Shown: positions 50,478-59,753 of the stretch, piece after piece
Layout of the letters: the number at the start of each line of letters is the position of its first letter
How positions within the stretch are numbered: the first letter of the stretch is position 1
Source: an uncultured Schaedlerella sp.
Lineage (GTDB): Bacteria > Bacillota > Clostridia > Lachnospirales > Lachnospiraceae
Length of the DNA stretch: 64,000 nucleotides
Assembly (NCBI GenBank): GCA_934435195.1
Contig: CAKSAJ010000001.1
Span: 62,001 to 126,000, forward strand
Direction: 5' to 3'
Made by a program: the position numbers and the translations under genes
The notes under the pieces: generated by a model
Databases searched by the model: none
What the model saw: the letters and a program-made list of their open reading frames with translations, nothing else
Told to the model about the DNA's origin: nothing

Positions 50478-51851
50478 ATGGCAACAATCAGACATCAGGC
50501 TGCAAGAGCTGCATTCGGTGCAGCCGCAGACGTAACATTAAAATATTTAAACAAGGACCCGGAAAACCGTGAAAAGAGTTTATTGAAAATTGTAGATTTA
50601 ACAGAGAGCTTTGCAAAAGATCGTTTCAAACCAGAATCTTATGAAGCTGCAAGAGCAATGATTCGTGACAAAGACAGTAAATGGATGCAGTATGTCAATC
50701 GGATTTTTGATGAAGTGAGTCCTAATGTAATCAAAACAACAGCAATGAATCTTGGATTTGAAGCAATGTTGAGCGGAACAAAGATTATGCATGAAATGCG
50801 TGAAAAATATCAGTGCAATATTCCATGGCTCCTCTTAATAGATCCAACAAGTGCTTGTAATTTACATTGTACCGGATGTTGGGCAGCTGAATATGGTCAT
50901 ACAATGTCTTTAACTTATGATGAACTGGACAGCATTATTACGCAAGGAAAAGAATTAGGAATTTATCTCTATATGTATACAGGAGGAGAGCCTCTTGTAC
51001 GTAAAGCAGATATTATTAAATTATGTGAAAAACATAACGATTGTGCTTTCCATGCATTTACAAATGGTACCTTAGTCGATGATGCATTCTGTGAAGAAAT
51101 GGATCGAGTTGGGAATCTTTCATTATCAATCAGTCTGGAAGGATATGAAGAAGTAAATGATGGAAGACGTGGTCAAGGTGTGTTTGATAAAGTTATGAAA
51201 GCCATGGATACTTTGAAAGCACATGGACAAATATTTGGTACCTCTATCTGCTATACAAGAGCAAATATTGACACTGTTACATCCGATGAATTTCTTGATA
51301 TGATCATCAACAAAGGGTGTCGTTATGCATGGTATTTCCATTATATGCCAGTTGGAAATGATGCGGCAGTAGAATTGCTTCCAACAAAAGAACAGAGAGA
51401 ATATATGTATCATAGGATTCGTGAGATTCGAGGTAAAGAAGGCGGTAAACAGATATTTGCATTTGATTTCCAGAATGATGGCGAATTTGTAGGCGGTTGT
51501 ATCGCAGGTGGACGTAATTACTGTCATATCAATCCAAATGGTGATGTTGAACCATGTGTATTTATTCATTATTCGGGTGCAAATATTAAAGAAGTAAGTC
51601 TTCTGGATGCATTGAGACAGCCATTATTTATGGCATATCGCGAGGGTCAGCCATTCAACGAAAACCATCTTCGTCCATGTCCAATGCTGGAGAATCCAGA
51701 AAAATTAAGAGAAATGGTAGAAAAGACAGGTGCCAAATCAACGGATATGCAGTCACCTGAGAATGTTGAACATTTATGTGCAAAATGTGATGCTTATGCA
51801 GCAGAATGGAAAGAGAAGGCAGAAGAGATTTGGAATAACAACAAAAAATAA
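50478..51851 (+). CDS. Radical SAM protein with C-terminal SPASM-like Cys cluster
   Basis: A 457-residue enzyme. The start at 50478 follows AAGGAAAGGTGA. A GTG at 50469 overlaps that site. About 110 helical residues precede the radical SAM core, whose cluster motif CNLHCTGC gives Cys127, Cys131 and Cys134. MYTGGEPLVRK is the SAM-contact GGEP motif. The C-terminal region has several Cys (GGCIAGGRNYCHINPNGDVE, PCVF, RPCPML, HLCAKCDAY), fitting additional Fe-S cluster binding. The target is unknown. No precursor-peptide gene is visible next to it, so it may be a small-molecule or lipid enzyme rather than a RiPP maturase. Confidence 0.82.
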   Translation: MATIRHQAARAAFGAAADVTLKYLNKDPENREKSLLKIVDLTESFAKDRFKPESYEAARAMIRDKDSKWMQYVNRIFDEVSPNVIKTTAMNLGFEAMLSGTKIMHEMREKYQCNIPWLLLIDPTSACNLHCTGCWAAEYGHTMSLTYDELDSIITQGKELGIYLYMYTGGEPLVRKADIIKLCEKHNDCAFHAFTNGTLVDDAFCEEMDRVGNLSLSISLEGYEEVNDGRRGQGVFDKVMKAMDTLKAHGQIFGTSICYTRANIDTVTSDEFLDMIINKGCRYAWYFHYMPVGNDAAVELLPTKEQREYMYHRIREIRGKEGGKQIFAFDFQNDGEFVGGCIAGGRNYCHINPNGDVEPCVFIHYSGANIKEVSLLDALRQPLFMAYREGQPFNENHLRPCPMLENPEKLREMVEKTGAKSTDMQSPENVEHLCAKCDAYAAEWKEKAEEIWNNNKK

Positions 51852-51881
51852 TTTGAAAAAGTAAGTCGCAATAGAAAAAGA

Positions 51882-51930
51882 GAGCACTGATATCCGGAAG
51901 TTTCAACTGGATATCAGTGCTCGTCTTTTA
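51882..51930. terminator. Bidirectional terminator between the radical SAM gene and argG
   Basis: GAGCACTGATATCC (51882-51895) pairs with GGATATCAGTGCTC (51909-51922) around a 13-base loop, with GTCTTTTA after it and AAAAAG before it. Confidence 0.88.
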
Positions 51931-51945
51931 ATATAGAATCTTTAA

Positions 51946-53172
51946 TTATTTATTCTTTTTTAATTCCTGCATTTTCATAGCACGAACCTTTAATGGAAGT
52001 CCGAACAATGTGATGAATCCATCTGCATCGTGGTGGTCATACAAATCACCAGTTGTAAAGCTTGCAAGAGATTCACTGTACAGAGAGTATGGAGATGTTT
52101 CACCGGCTTTGATGATATTACCTTTATACAGTTTGAATTTTACTTCTCCTGTTACATATTCCTGTGTGACATCCATAAATGCCTGAATAGCTTCACGAAG
52201 TGGTGTGAACCATTTTCCTTCGTATACGATCTGTGCAAATTTATTGCCGAGATCTTTCTTTACTTCATATGTAGCACGGTCAAGAACAAGTTCTTCCAAC
52301 TGTTCATGTGCAGCCATCAGGATGGTTCCGCCAGGTGTCTCATATACGCCACGTGATTTCATACCAACAACACGGTTCTCTACGATATCGATGATACCAA
52401 TACCATGTTTTCCGCCAAGACGATTCAGTTCTTTGATGATATCAGAAACTTTCATTTCTTTACCATTTACTGATTTTGGAACTCCGGCTTCAAATGTCAT
52501 TGTTACATATTCGCCCTCGTCAGGAGCTTTCTCAGGAGAAACTCCAAGTACGAGTAAGTCATCGTAATTTGGCTCATTTGCAGGATCTTCCAGTTCGAGA
52601 CCTTCATGGCTGATATGCCATAAGTTACGGTCACGGCTATAACTGTGTTTTGCATCGAATGGAAGGTCGATACCATGCTGCTGACAGTATGCAATTTCAT
52701 CTTCACGAGACTGCATTGTCCAAACGTCTGTCATTCTCCAAGGAGCAATGATCTTGATATCAGGAGCAAGTGCTTTGATACCAAGCTCGAAACGAATCTG
52801 GTCATTACCTTTACCTGTAGCACCATGACAAATTGCAACAGCACCTTCTTTGCGTGCAATCTCAACCAATTTTTTTGCAATGGCAGGACGAGCCATAGAA
52901 GTTCCGAGAAGGTATTTGTTCTCGTATACTGCACCGGCTTTTACACAAGGTACGATGTAGTTATCACAGAAATCGTCTACGATATTTTCAATATATAATT
53001 TAGAAGCTCCGGATAATTTTGCACGTTCATCTAATCCGTCTAATTCTTCTCCCTGTCCACAATCGATACAGCAGCAGATTACTTCATAACCAAAATTTTC
53101 CTTTAACCATGGGATAATAGCAGTCGTGTCAAGACCACCAGAATATGCTAATACAACTTTTTCTTTACTCAT
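51946..53172 (-). CDS. argG: Argininosuccinate synthase
   Basis: A 408-residue enzyme joining citrulline and aspartate with ATP. The N-terminal ATP pyrophosphatase loop VVLAYSGGLDTTAIIPWL is clear, as are GTSMARPAIAKKLVEIA, CHGATGKGNDQIRFELG and APWRMTDVW. Citrulline/aspartate contacts are in RDRNLWHISHEGLELEDP. AGGAGGT lies before the ATG. It is separate from the argCJBD operon at 58702 but probably shares arginine control. Confidence 0.96.
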   Translation of the reverse strand: MSKEKVVLAYSGGLDTTAIIPWLKENFGYEVICCCIDCGQGEELDGLDERAKLSGASKLYIENIVDDFCDNYIVPCVKAGAVYENKYLLGTSMARPAIAKKLVEIARKEGAVAICHGATGKGNDQIRFELGIKALAPDIKIIAPWRMTDVWTMQSREDEIAYCQQHGIDLPFDAKHSYSRDRNLWHISHEGLELEDPANEPNYDDLLVLGVSPEKAPDEGEYVTMTFEAGVPKSVNGKEMKVSDIIKELNRLGGKHGIGIIDIVENRVVGMKSRGVYETPGGTILMAAHEQLEELVLDRATYEVKKDLGNKFAQIVYEGKWFTPLREAIQAFMDVTQEYVTGEVKFKLYKGNIIKAGETSPYSLYSESLASFTTGDLYDHHDADGFITLFGLPLKVRAMKMQELKKNK

Positions 53173-53224
53173 TTTTATTACCTCCTAATACTCTTCAGCA
53201 ACTAAAAATTACTATACACCCATT

Positions 53225-53270
53225 TTTATAATTATGCAATAGAAAATATATAAAAATTCATTTTTTTAGT
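53225..53270. promoter_or_regulatory. Possible ArgR box upstream of argG
   Basis: ATATATAAAAATTCATTTT (53248-53266 region) resembles the Bacillus-type ARG box (ATGAATAAAAATTCAT-like). It lies about 75 bases before the argG start on its promoter side. This is a weak match in AT-rich DNA. Confidence 0.3.
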
Positions 53271-53360
53271 CAAATATACAGTTTGGTGTATAAACAAGCA
53301 CGAATATAAACCAAATATACATAAAAACAGTAAAAAGATACGTTATGGTATTGAGAAATG

Positions 53361-53389
53361 TTGTCCGGAAAAATTTTCTATGATAAAAT
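53361..53389 (+). promoter_or_regulatory. Promoter of the GTPase-NYN fusion gene
   Basis: TTGTCC (53361-53366), 17 bases, TAAAAT (53384-53389) with TGA directly before it (extended -10). It is about 37 bases from the ATG. No tetM-type leader peptide or attenuator hairpin series is seen. Confidence 0.55.
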
Positions 53390-53425
53390 TGTGGAAGGGA
53401 ATAGAAAAGGAAGGGAATATACCTT

Positions 53426-56152
53426 ATGGACAAAAAACTTGTAATTGGAATTTTAGCGCATGTTGATGCCGGGAAAACAACGCTTTCAGAAAGCATGTTA
53501 TATCAAAGCGGAAGTATCCGAAAGCTGGGGCGTGTTGATAAAGGAGATGCTTTTTTAGATACATATCAACTTGAAAGAGACAGGGGGATTACGATTTTCT
53601 CTAAACAAGCACAACTCTCTATCGGAGATTTAAAAATTACACTTTTGGATACTCCTGGTCATGTAGATTTTTCAGCGGAGATGGAACGGACACTACAAGT
53701 ATTGGATTATGCAATTCTTGTTATTAATGGAGCAGATGGTATTCAGGGACATACTGAAACTTTGTGGAGATTATTGGAACGTTACCAGATTCCGGTTTTT
53801 CTTTTTATAAATAAAATGGACCAGGCAGGAACAGATAAAGATAAACTTATGGAAGAATTAAAAAAGCAATTGGATGAAAATTGTGTAGATTTCAGTTCCT
53901 CAGATATAGATGGGGTTAATGAATCTATAGCAATGTGTAATGAATCCGTACTAGAGGATTTTCTGGAAAAAGGAACAATTGAGACTGAACAGATTTCCAA
54001 AATGATGAAAAGAAGAGAACTGTTTCCATGTTACTTTGGATCTGCTTTGAAGATAATCGGTGTAGATGAGTTTATGCAAGGCATTGCCGAATATACAGAA
54101 TCAATCGAGCTGTCAGATGCTTCAAAACAGCAGTTTGGTGCGAAAGTATATAAAATAAGCAGAGATGAACAAGGAAATCGACTTACATATATCAAAGTGA
54201 CAAGTGGAAATATTAAAGTAAAAGATTTGTTAACGGGACAAAACAAACAAAAAGATGATCGTTGGGAAGAAAAAATAAATCAGATTCGTATTTATTCTGG
54301 TGCAAAATATGAAACTGTAAATCAGGCAGATAAAGGAACAATATGTGCGATTACAGGTCTTACTCAGACTTATCCCGGGGAAGGACTGGGAATAGAAGAG
54401 GATTCTGATATTCCAATTTTAGAACCTGTACTTACTTATCAAATTCTGCTGCCCGATGATTGCGAAGTACATTCTATGTTGGAAAAACTACGTCAATTAG
54501 AAGAGGAGGAGCCTTTATTACATATTGTATGGAATGAAAAGTTGGGAGAAATCTATGCTCAATTGATGGGGGAAGTTCAGATTGAGGTGTTAAAAAGTTT
54601 AATATGGGAACGTTTTCATGTACGAGTGGAATTTGGCGTGGGAAATATTGTATATAAGGAAACAATTCGTCAACCTGTAGAAGGAGTTGGCCATTTTGAA
54701 CCTTTAAGACATTATGCTGAAGTACATTTACTTTTGGAACCTGCAGAATCCGGAAGTGGATTACATTTTTCTACAAACTGTAGTCAGGATGAACTTGATT
54801 TAAACTGGCAACGATTAATTTTAACTCATCTTGAAGAGAAAGAGCATTGTGGTGTATTGACAGGTTCAGCAATTACTGACATGCATATTACATTAATAGC
54901 AGGAAGAGCACATCAGAAACATACTGAGGGAGGCGATTTTAGGCAGGCTACTTATCGTGCGGTGCGTCAAGGATTAAAAAAAGCAGAGAATGTTTTGCTT
55001 GAGCCCTATTATAGCTATCGATTAGAAGTTCCGTCGGATATGATTGGACGTGCAATGACAGATATTCAGCGAATGAATGGAACTTTTGATAGTCCAATGC
55101 TAAATGAGGATATGTCAATTCTTATAGGAAGTGCACCTGTTGTGACAATGCGTGATTATCAGACAGAAGTGATCAGTTATACAAAAGGGCGTGGGCGTTT
55201 GTCTTGTACTCTGGAAGGATATAAACCTTGTCATAATCAGGAAGAAGTGGTAAAAGAAGTTGGATATGACTCAGAACGAGATTTGGACAATCCGACAGGT
55301 TCCGTATTTTGTGCACATGGAGCCGGTTTTGTTGTAAAATGGGATGAAGTAGAAAATTATATGCATCTGCAAAGCACTCTGGAATCAAAGGAAACTGTTG
55401 ATGAAGAATTGGTTTTCCCGACTGCAGCGGCACGTCGTGCATCGACATATTTGGAAATGACAGAAGAAGATCAAAAAGAGCTGGATGCAATGGTGGAAGC
55501 TTCACGGCGCAAAAGAGAAGCTGCAAGGAAGAATTATGTTTATCGAAAAGATTTTTCAAATGAGAAGACATCGGTAAACAACAGTACAAGATCGTATTCT
55601 AATAAGAAGAAACAAAAGGAATATTTATTAGTAGACGGATACAATATTATATTTGCGTGGGAAGAACTTAATGAACTGGCACAAGTAAATATGGATGCTG
55701 CCAGAGGATATTTACAAGATGTGTTATGCAATTATCAAGGCATCAAAAAATGTGAATTGATATTAGTATTTGATGCCTATAAAGTAGAAGGTTTTCCCGG
55801 TGAAATACAAAAATATCATAATATACATGTTGTGTATACAAAAGAAGCTGAAACTGCAGATCAATATATTGAGAAAGTAACTCATGAAATTGGAAGAAAA
55901 TATCTTGTTACCGTTGCTACTTCAGATGGCACAGAACAAGTGATTATAAGAGGACAAGGCTGCCATCTTCTGTCTGCAAAAGAGCTAAAAGAAGAAGTTG
56001 AATTTGCCAATAAGGAATTAAGACAGTATTATTCTGAAGACACCTCATTTGAGAGAAATTATTTGTTTCATTATCTGGATAAAGATACTGCCAGACAAAT
56101 GGAAGAAGTTCGATTAGGAATTGATGTTTCAGAACAAAAAGAGAAAAAATAA
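53426..56152 (+). CDS. TetM/EF-G-like ribosomal GTPase fused to a Rae1/YacP-type NYN ribonuclease domain
   Basis: A 908-residue protein; ribosomal protection proteins are about 640. AAGGAAGGGA precedes the ATG. Residues 1 to about 650 match TetM-type factors: G1 GILAHVDAGKTTLSESML, switch I RDRGITIFSK, G3 LDTPGHVDFSAEMERTLQVL, G4 FINKMDQAGTD, then domain IV/V stretches such as RAHQKHTEGGDFRQATYRAV and YTKGRGRLSCTLEGY. About 80 charged linker residues follow (EASRRKREAARKNYV). Residues about 733-895 match Rae1/YacP: YLLVDGYNIIFAW (Asp737), LVFDAYKVEG (Asp783), TKEAETADQYIEK (Asp812) and VATSDGTEQVI (Asp834), so all four acidic positions are kept. Rae1 cuts mRNA in the ribosomal A site. The fusion would place such a nuclease on a factor that enters the same site. 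Confidence 0.9.
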   Translation: MDKKLVIGILAHVDAGKTTLSESMLYQSGSIRKLGRVDKGDAFLDTYQLERDRGITIFSKQAQLSIGDLKITLLDTPGHVDFSAEMERTLQVLDYAILVINGADGIQGHTETLWRLLERYQIPVFLFINKMDQAGTDKDKLMEELKKQLDENCVDFSSSDIDGVNESIAMCNESVLEDFLEKGTIETEQISKMMKRRELFPCYFGSALKIIGVDEFMQGIAEYTESIELSDASKQQFGAKVYKISRDEQGNRLTYIKVTSGNIKVKDLLTGQNKQKDDRWEEKINQIRIYSGAKYETVNQADKGTICAITGLTQTYPGEGLGIEEDSDIPILEPVLTYQILLPDDCEVHSMLEKLRQLEEEEPLLHIVWNEKLGEIYAQLMGEVQIEVLKSLIWERFHVRVEFGVGNIVYKETIRQPVEGVGHFEPLRHYAEVHLLLEPAESGSGLHFSTNCSQDELDLNWQRLILTHLEEKEHCGVLTGSAITDMHITLIAGRAHQKHTEGGDFRQATYRAVRQGLKKAENVLLEPYYSYRLEVPSDMIGRAMTDIQRMNGTFDSPMLNEDMSILIGSAPVVTMRDYQTEVISYTKGRGRLSCTLEGYKPCHNQEEVVKEVGYDSERDLDNPTGSVFCAHGAGFVVKWDEVENYMHLQSTLESKETVDEELVFPTAAARRASTYLEMTEEDQKELDAMVEASRRKREAARKNYVYRKDFSNEKTSVNNSTRSYSNKKKQKEYLLVDGYNIIFAWEELNELAQVNMDAARGYLQDVLCNYQGIKKCELILVFDAYKVEGFPGEIQKYHNIHVVYTKEAETADQYIEKVTHEIGRKYLVTVATSDGTEQVIIRGQGCHLLSAKELKEEVEFANKELRQYYSEDTSFERNYLFHYLDKDTARQMEEVRLGIDVSEQKEKK

Positions 56153-56284
56153 TACAACTACTTGACAAATAGAGAAATGTGAGTAAGAATTTGTAAGAGC
56201 AGAGTTTAACAGAGTAAAGTACAAAAGAAGTGGAATATAATATAGAAGGAATGGATGGTGGGAATCCACAAACGGAGAATTGGT

Positions 56285-57268
56285 ATGGATAGAAAGCAAA
56301 TACTGAACGAGAAAAATCGAATCGTAATTAAAGTTGGGACAACTACAATTACTTATGAAGAAACAGGAAATATAAACCTGGATAAATTGGAAAAATTTGT
56401 AAGAATATTAATTAATTTAAGGAATAAAGGAAAAGAAGTAATCGTTGTATCTTCAGGTGCAGTCGGGGTTGGTCGAAAGGCACTTGGTATGGAGCACAAG
56501 CCTGAAACAGAGGCAGCAAAACAAGCTTGTGCTGCGGTAGGACAAGGAAGATTAATGATGATTTATGAAAAATTATTTAACGAATACAGCCAACTGACAG
56601 CACAGGTTCTGTTGACAAAAGAATCTATCACAAATAAAGAATGTCGAAAGAATGCAAGACAGACTTTTGATGAATTACTTCGAATGAATGTTGTACCAAT
56701 CGTAAATGAAAATGATGCTATTTCGGTAGATGAACTGGCATATGGTAATTTTGGTGATAATGATACACTTGCAGCAAATGTATCGGAACTTGTTGATGCA
56801 GATTTATTAATTCTTATGTCTGATATTGAGGGAATGTATACAGCGGATCCAAAAAAGAATCAAAATGCAAGGTTTATTCATACAGTAGTTGAAATTGATG
56901 AATCGTTGGAAGCAATGGCAGGAGGTTCTGCAAGTGATTTTGGAACCGGTGGTATGATGACGAAGGTAAATGCAGCTAAAATCGCAACCAGTGCAGGCGC
57001 AGATATGATTATTGCAAATGGGGATAATATTTATGCAATTAATGATATTATGGCAGGGAAAAAAATAGGAACTCTTTTTCTTTCAAAAGAGCATGGGAAA
57101 CAGATGGAAAATGAACTTGCTCCAGAAAGAGCGAAGTTTCGTCGGCAAGTAAAGAATCTTAAGAAATCAGAAGGAAAATCAGAGGAGCATAAAACTACAG
57201 AATTCATTCAAAACGAAGCGTACTTGGCAGGAGGTAATGATGGAAAATTATATGGAAATACTTGGTAA
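56285..57268 (+). CDS. proB: Glutamate 5-kinase, without PUA domain
   Basis: A 327-residue amino-acid kinase for the first step of proline synthesis. The start at 56285 follows GGAGA at good spacing; an ATG at 56255 is less well supported. RIVIKVGTTTITYEETGNIN, VSSGAVGVGRKALG, NENDAISVDELAYGNFGDND and GTGGMMTKVNAAKIATSAGA are the kinase blocks. The kinase fold ends near residue 270. In place of the RNA-binding-like PUA domain there is a lysine-rich tail of about 55 residues. It overlaps proA by 29-32 bases. Confidence 0.93.
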   Translation: MDRKQILNEKNRIVIKVGTTTITYEETGNINLDKLEKFVRILINLRNKGKEVIVVSSGAVGVGRKALGMEHKPETEAAKQACAAVGQGRLMMIYEKLFNEYSQLTAQVLLTKESITNKECRKNARQTFDELLRMNVVPIVNENDAISVDELAYGNFGDNDTLAANVSELVDADLLILMSDIEGMYTADPKKNQNARFIHTVVEIDESLEAMAGGSASDFGTGGMMTKVNAAKIATSAGADMIIANGDNIYAINDIMAGKKIGTLFLSKEHGKQMENELAPERAKFRRQVKNLKKSEGKSEEHKTTEFIQNEAYLAGGNDGKLYGNTW

Positions 57269-58490
57269 ACGTGCAAAATTCGCATCAAGAGCAGGGGCTA
57301 AATTAGGAACAGCTGCAAAAAATCGAGGACTTATTACTGTAGCAGAAGAACTGATTCGACAAAAAGCATATTTGTTGGAAGAAAACGCAAAAGATGTAGA
57401 AGCTGCAAAAGAAAAAGGCGTAAAGGAATCTTTAATAGATCGCTTGCAGTTAACGGAATCGAGAATAGAAGGAATGGCAGAAGGCTTGTGCCAGGTTGCA
57501 GCATTAGAAGACCCTATCGGAGAAGTTTTGGGCATGAAAACACGACCAAACGGGCTTCAGATTGGAAAGAAAAGAGTGCCTCTTGGAGTTGTCGGAATTA
57601 TTTATGAATCCCGACCAAATGTGACAGCTGATGCATTTGGTTTATGCTTTAAAACTGGAAATGCGGTGATTCTTCGAGGTGGAAGTGATGCAATCCATTC
57701 GAATCTCGCAATCGTAAAGGTAATTAAAGAAGGATTAATGAAAGAAAAACTGCCACAGGATTTGATTTTACTTGTCGAAGATACAAGTCGAGAGGTTGTT
57801 TCAGATATGATGAAATTACATGGTCTGATCGATGTATTAATTCCGCGTGGTGGTGCCGGATTAATAGCAAATGTCGTTAATAACAGCACTGTTCCTGTTA
57901 TCGAAACAGGAACAGGAAATTGCCATATATATGTAGATGAGAGTGCTGATTTAAATATGGCAACGGAGATCATTGAAAATGCAAAAACTCAGCGAATGGG
58001 TGTATGTAATGCATGCGAGTCACTTGTGATCCATGAGAAAGTTGCAAATCTTGCTGTTCCACAAATTGTGCAGTGTTTGAAAAATCATGGCGTTGAAGTG
58101 CGTGGAGATGAGCATGCGCAAAAACTCAGTGATGATATTTTGCCGGCAACAGAAGAAGATTGGGGAACAGAATATCTTGATGCTATCATTTCAATGAAGA
58201 TTGTGGATTCAATGGATCAGGCAATTGAGCATATTAACCGCTACAATACTGGACATTCAGAATCAATTATTACGCAAAATTATGAACATGCATTGCGATT
58301 CCAAAATGAAATTGATGCCGCTGCTGTTTATGTAAATGCATCTACAAGATTTACAGATGGGTTTGAGTTTGGGTTTGGAGCAGAAATTGGGATTAGTACG
58401 CAAAAACTGCATGCACGTGGACCTATGGGATTAGAAGCATTAACTACAACAAAATATATTATTTTCGGAAATGGACAAATTCGAAAATAG
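57240..58490 (+). CDS. proA: Gamma-glutamyl phosphate reductase
   Basis: A 416-residue aldehyde-dehydrogenase-fold enzyme, second in proline synthesis. ATGATG offers starts at 57237 or 57240; AGGAGG spacing favours 57240. GVVGIIYESRPNVTADAFGL, VLIPRGGAGLIANVVNNS, ETGTGNCHIYVDE, MGVCNACESLVIH (catalytic Cys in this region) and STRFTDGFEFGFGAEIGIST are the family blocks. It begins inside the end of proB, so the two are translationally coupled. Confidence 0.96.
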   Translation: MENYMEILGKRAKFASRAGAKLGTAAKNRGLITVAEELIRQKAYLLEENAKDVEAAKEKGVKESLIDRLQLTESRIEGMAEGLCQVAALEDPIGEVLGMKTRPNGLQIGKKRVPLGVVGIIYESRPNVTADAFGLCFKTGNAVILRGGSDAIHSNLAIVKVIKEGLMKEKLPQDLILLVEDTSREVVSDMMKLHGLIDVLIPRGGAGLIANVVNNSTVPVIETGTGNCHIYVDESADLNMATEIIENAKTQRMGVCNACESLVIHEKVANLAVPQIVQCLKNHGVEVRGDEHAQKLSDDILPATEEDWGTEYLDAIISMKIVDSMDQAIEHINRYNTGHSESIITQNYEHALRFQNEIDAAAVYVNASTRFTDGFEFGFGAEIGISTQKLHARGPMGLEALTTTKYIIFGNGQIRK

Positions 58491-58501
58491 CAAAAAACGA
58501 A

Positions 58502-58563
58502 GGGGGAAAGTCGGATTTATTGTTTTGTCATTATATATTAAACAATAAAGCTGATTTTCCCTC
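58502..58563. terminator. Long hairpin after proBA / before argC
   Basis: A 24-position stem (58502-58525 with 58540-58563), with three G-T pairs and one mismatch on the plus strand, around a 14-base loop. It begins GGGGGAAAGTCGG. The tail CTTGCATATT is weak. It probably ends proBA transcription. Confidence 0.65.
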
Positions 58564-58569
58564 TTGCAT

Positions 58570-58623
58570 ATTATACACAACAGGTGTATACTTATGCATA
58601 AATTAAAAATAAATATGCATATA
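58570..58623. promoter_or_regulatory. Possible arginine-operon operator region
   Basis: Two inverted repeats lie here: TATACAC / GTGTATA around AACAG (58572-58590), and TATGCATA / TATGCATA around AATTAAAAATAAA (about 58593-58621). The second resembles a pair of AT-rich ArgR half boxes. About 80 bases separate it from argC. Confidence 0.4.
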
Positions 58624-58701
58624 GTAATGTTTTTATTTGCTTGGCAATAGAGCAAGAGATAAATAGCTGACATTATAGGACAAAGAAAGGAAGGTTGACC
58701 C

Positions 58702-59742
58702 ATGATAAAAGTAGGAATTATTGGTGCAACAGGATACGCAGGGGGAGAATTAGTTCGAATTTTAACAGGACATAAAGAAGCAGAAATTAAATGGTTTGGT
58801 TCAAGAAGTTATATAGATCAAAAATATGCATCTGTATATCAGAATATGTTTCAGATTGTTGATGCAACCTGCATGGATGATAATATGGAAGAACTTGCAA
58901 ACCAGGTCGATGTCATTTTTACAGCAACACCGCAAGGCTTATGTGCATCATTAGTAAATGAAAACATACTTTCAAAGGTAAAAATTATTGATTTAAGTGC
59001 AGATTTCCGAATCAAAGATGTTGCTACATATGAAAAATGGTATGGAATCGAGCATAAAAGTCCGCAATTTATTGAAGAAGCTGTATACGGGCTTTGTGAA
59101 ATCAATCGAGAAGACGTTAAAAATGCAAGATTGGTAGCAAATCCAGGATGTTACACAACATGTTCCATTTTAACTGCCTACCCACTGGCAAAAGAGGGAA
59201 TTATTGATATGAGCACATTAATCATAGATGCAAAATCAGGTACATCCGGTGCAGGAAGAAGCGCAAAAGTTGCAAATCTATTTTGTGAAGTAAATGAAAA
59301 TATGAAAGCCTATGGAGTTGCAACGCATAGACATACACCAGAAATTGAAGAACAGCTTGGATATGCATCTGGCGAGAAAGTTGTTTTGAATTTCACACCG
59401 CATCTTGTTCCGATGAATCGTGGGATTCTTGCAACAGAATATGCAAAATTAACAAAAGATGTAACTTATGACGAAGTTAAAGCAATATATGATAAATATT
59501 ATGCAAATGAAAAATTTATCCGAGTGTTGGAAAAGGATGTATGCCCTGAAACAAAATGGGTAGAAGGAAGCAACTATGTAGATATTAATTTCAAAATTGA
59601 TCCGCGAACAAACAGAATTATTATGATGGGAGCAATAGACAATCTGGTAAAAGGAGCTGCTGGACAAGCGGTTCAGAATATGAACCTGATGTTCGGTTTA
59701 AAAGAATCAGAAGGACTGGAACTTGTCCCAATGTTTCCGTAG
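58702..59742 (+). CDS. argC: N-acetyl-gamma-glutamyl-phosphate reductase
   Basis: A 346-residue enzyme, first gene of the arginine operon. The NADP-binding start is VGIIGATGYAGGELVRILTG. The catalytic Cys is in ARLVANPGCYTTCSILTAYP. DAKSGTSGAGRSAKVANLF, FTPHLVPMNRGILAT and YVDINFKIDPRTNRIIMMGA follow. AAAGGAAGG lies about 8 bases before the ATG. The next gene starts 11 bases after its stop. Confidence 0.96.
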   Translation: MIKVGIIGATGYAGGELVRILTGHKEAEIKWFGSRSYIDQKYASVYQNMFQIVDATCMDDNMEELANQVDVIFTATPQGLCASLVNENILSKVKIIDLSADFRIKDVATYEKWYGIEHKSPQFIEEAVYGLCEINREDVKNARLVANPGCYTTCSILTAYPLAKEGIIDMSTLIIDAKSGTSGAGRSAKVANLFCEVNENMKAYGVATHRHTPEIEEQLGYASGEKVVLNFTPHLVPMNRGILATEYAKLTKDVTYDEVKAIYDKYYANEKFIRVLEKDVCPETKWVEGSNYVDINFKIDPRTNRIIMMGAIDNLVKGAAGQAVQNMNLMFGLKESEGLELVPMFP

Positions 59743-59753
59743 GAGGTACGAAG

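Noticed and set aside
53426..56152. Plain acquired tetracycline resistance gene
   Set aside because: The C-terminal NYN fusion, lack of a tet leader and lack of mobile flanks or GC shift point to a resident chromosomal factor. Resistance is not excluded.
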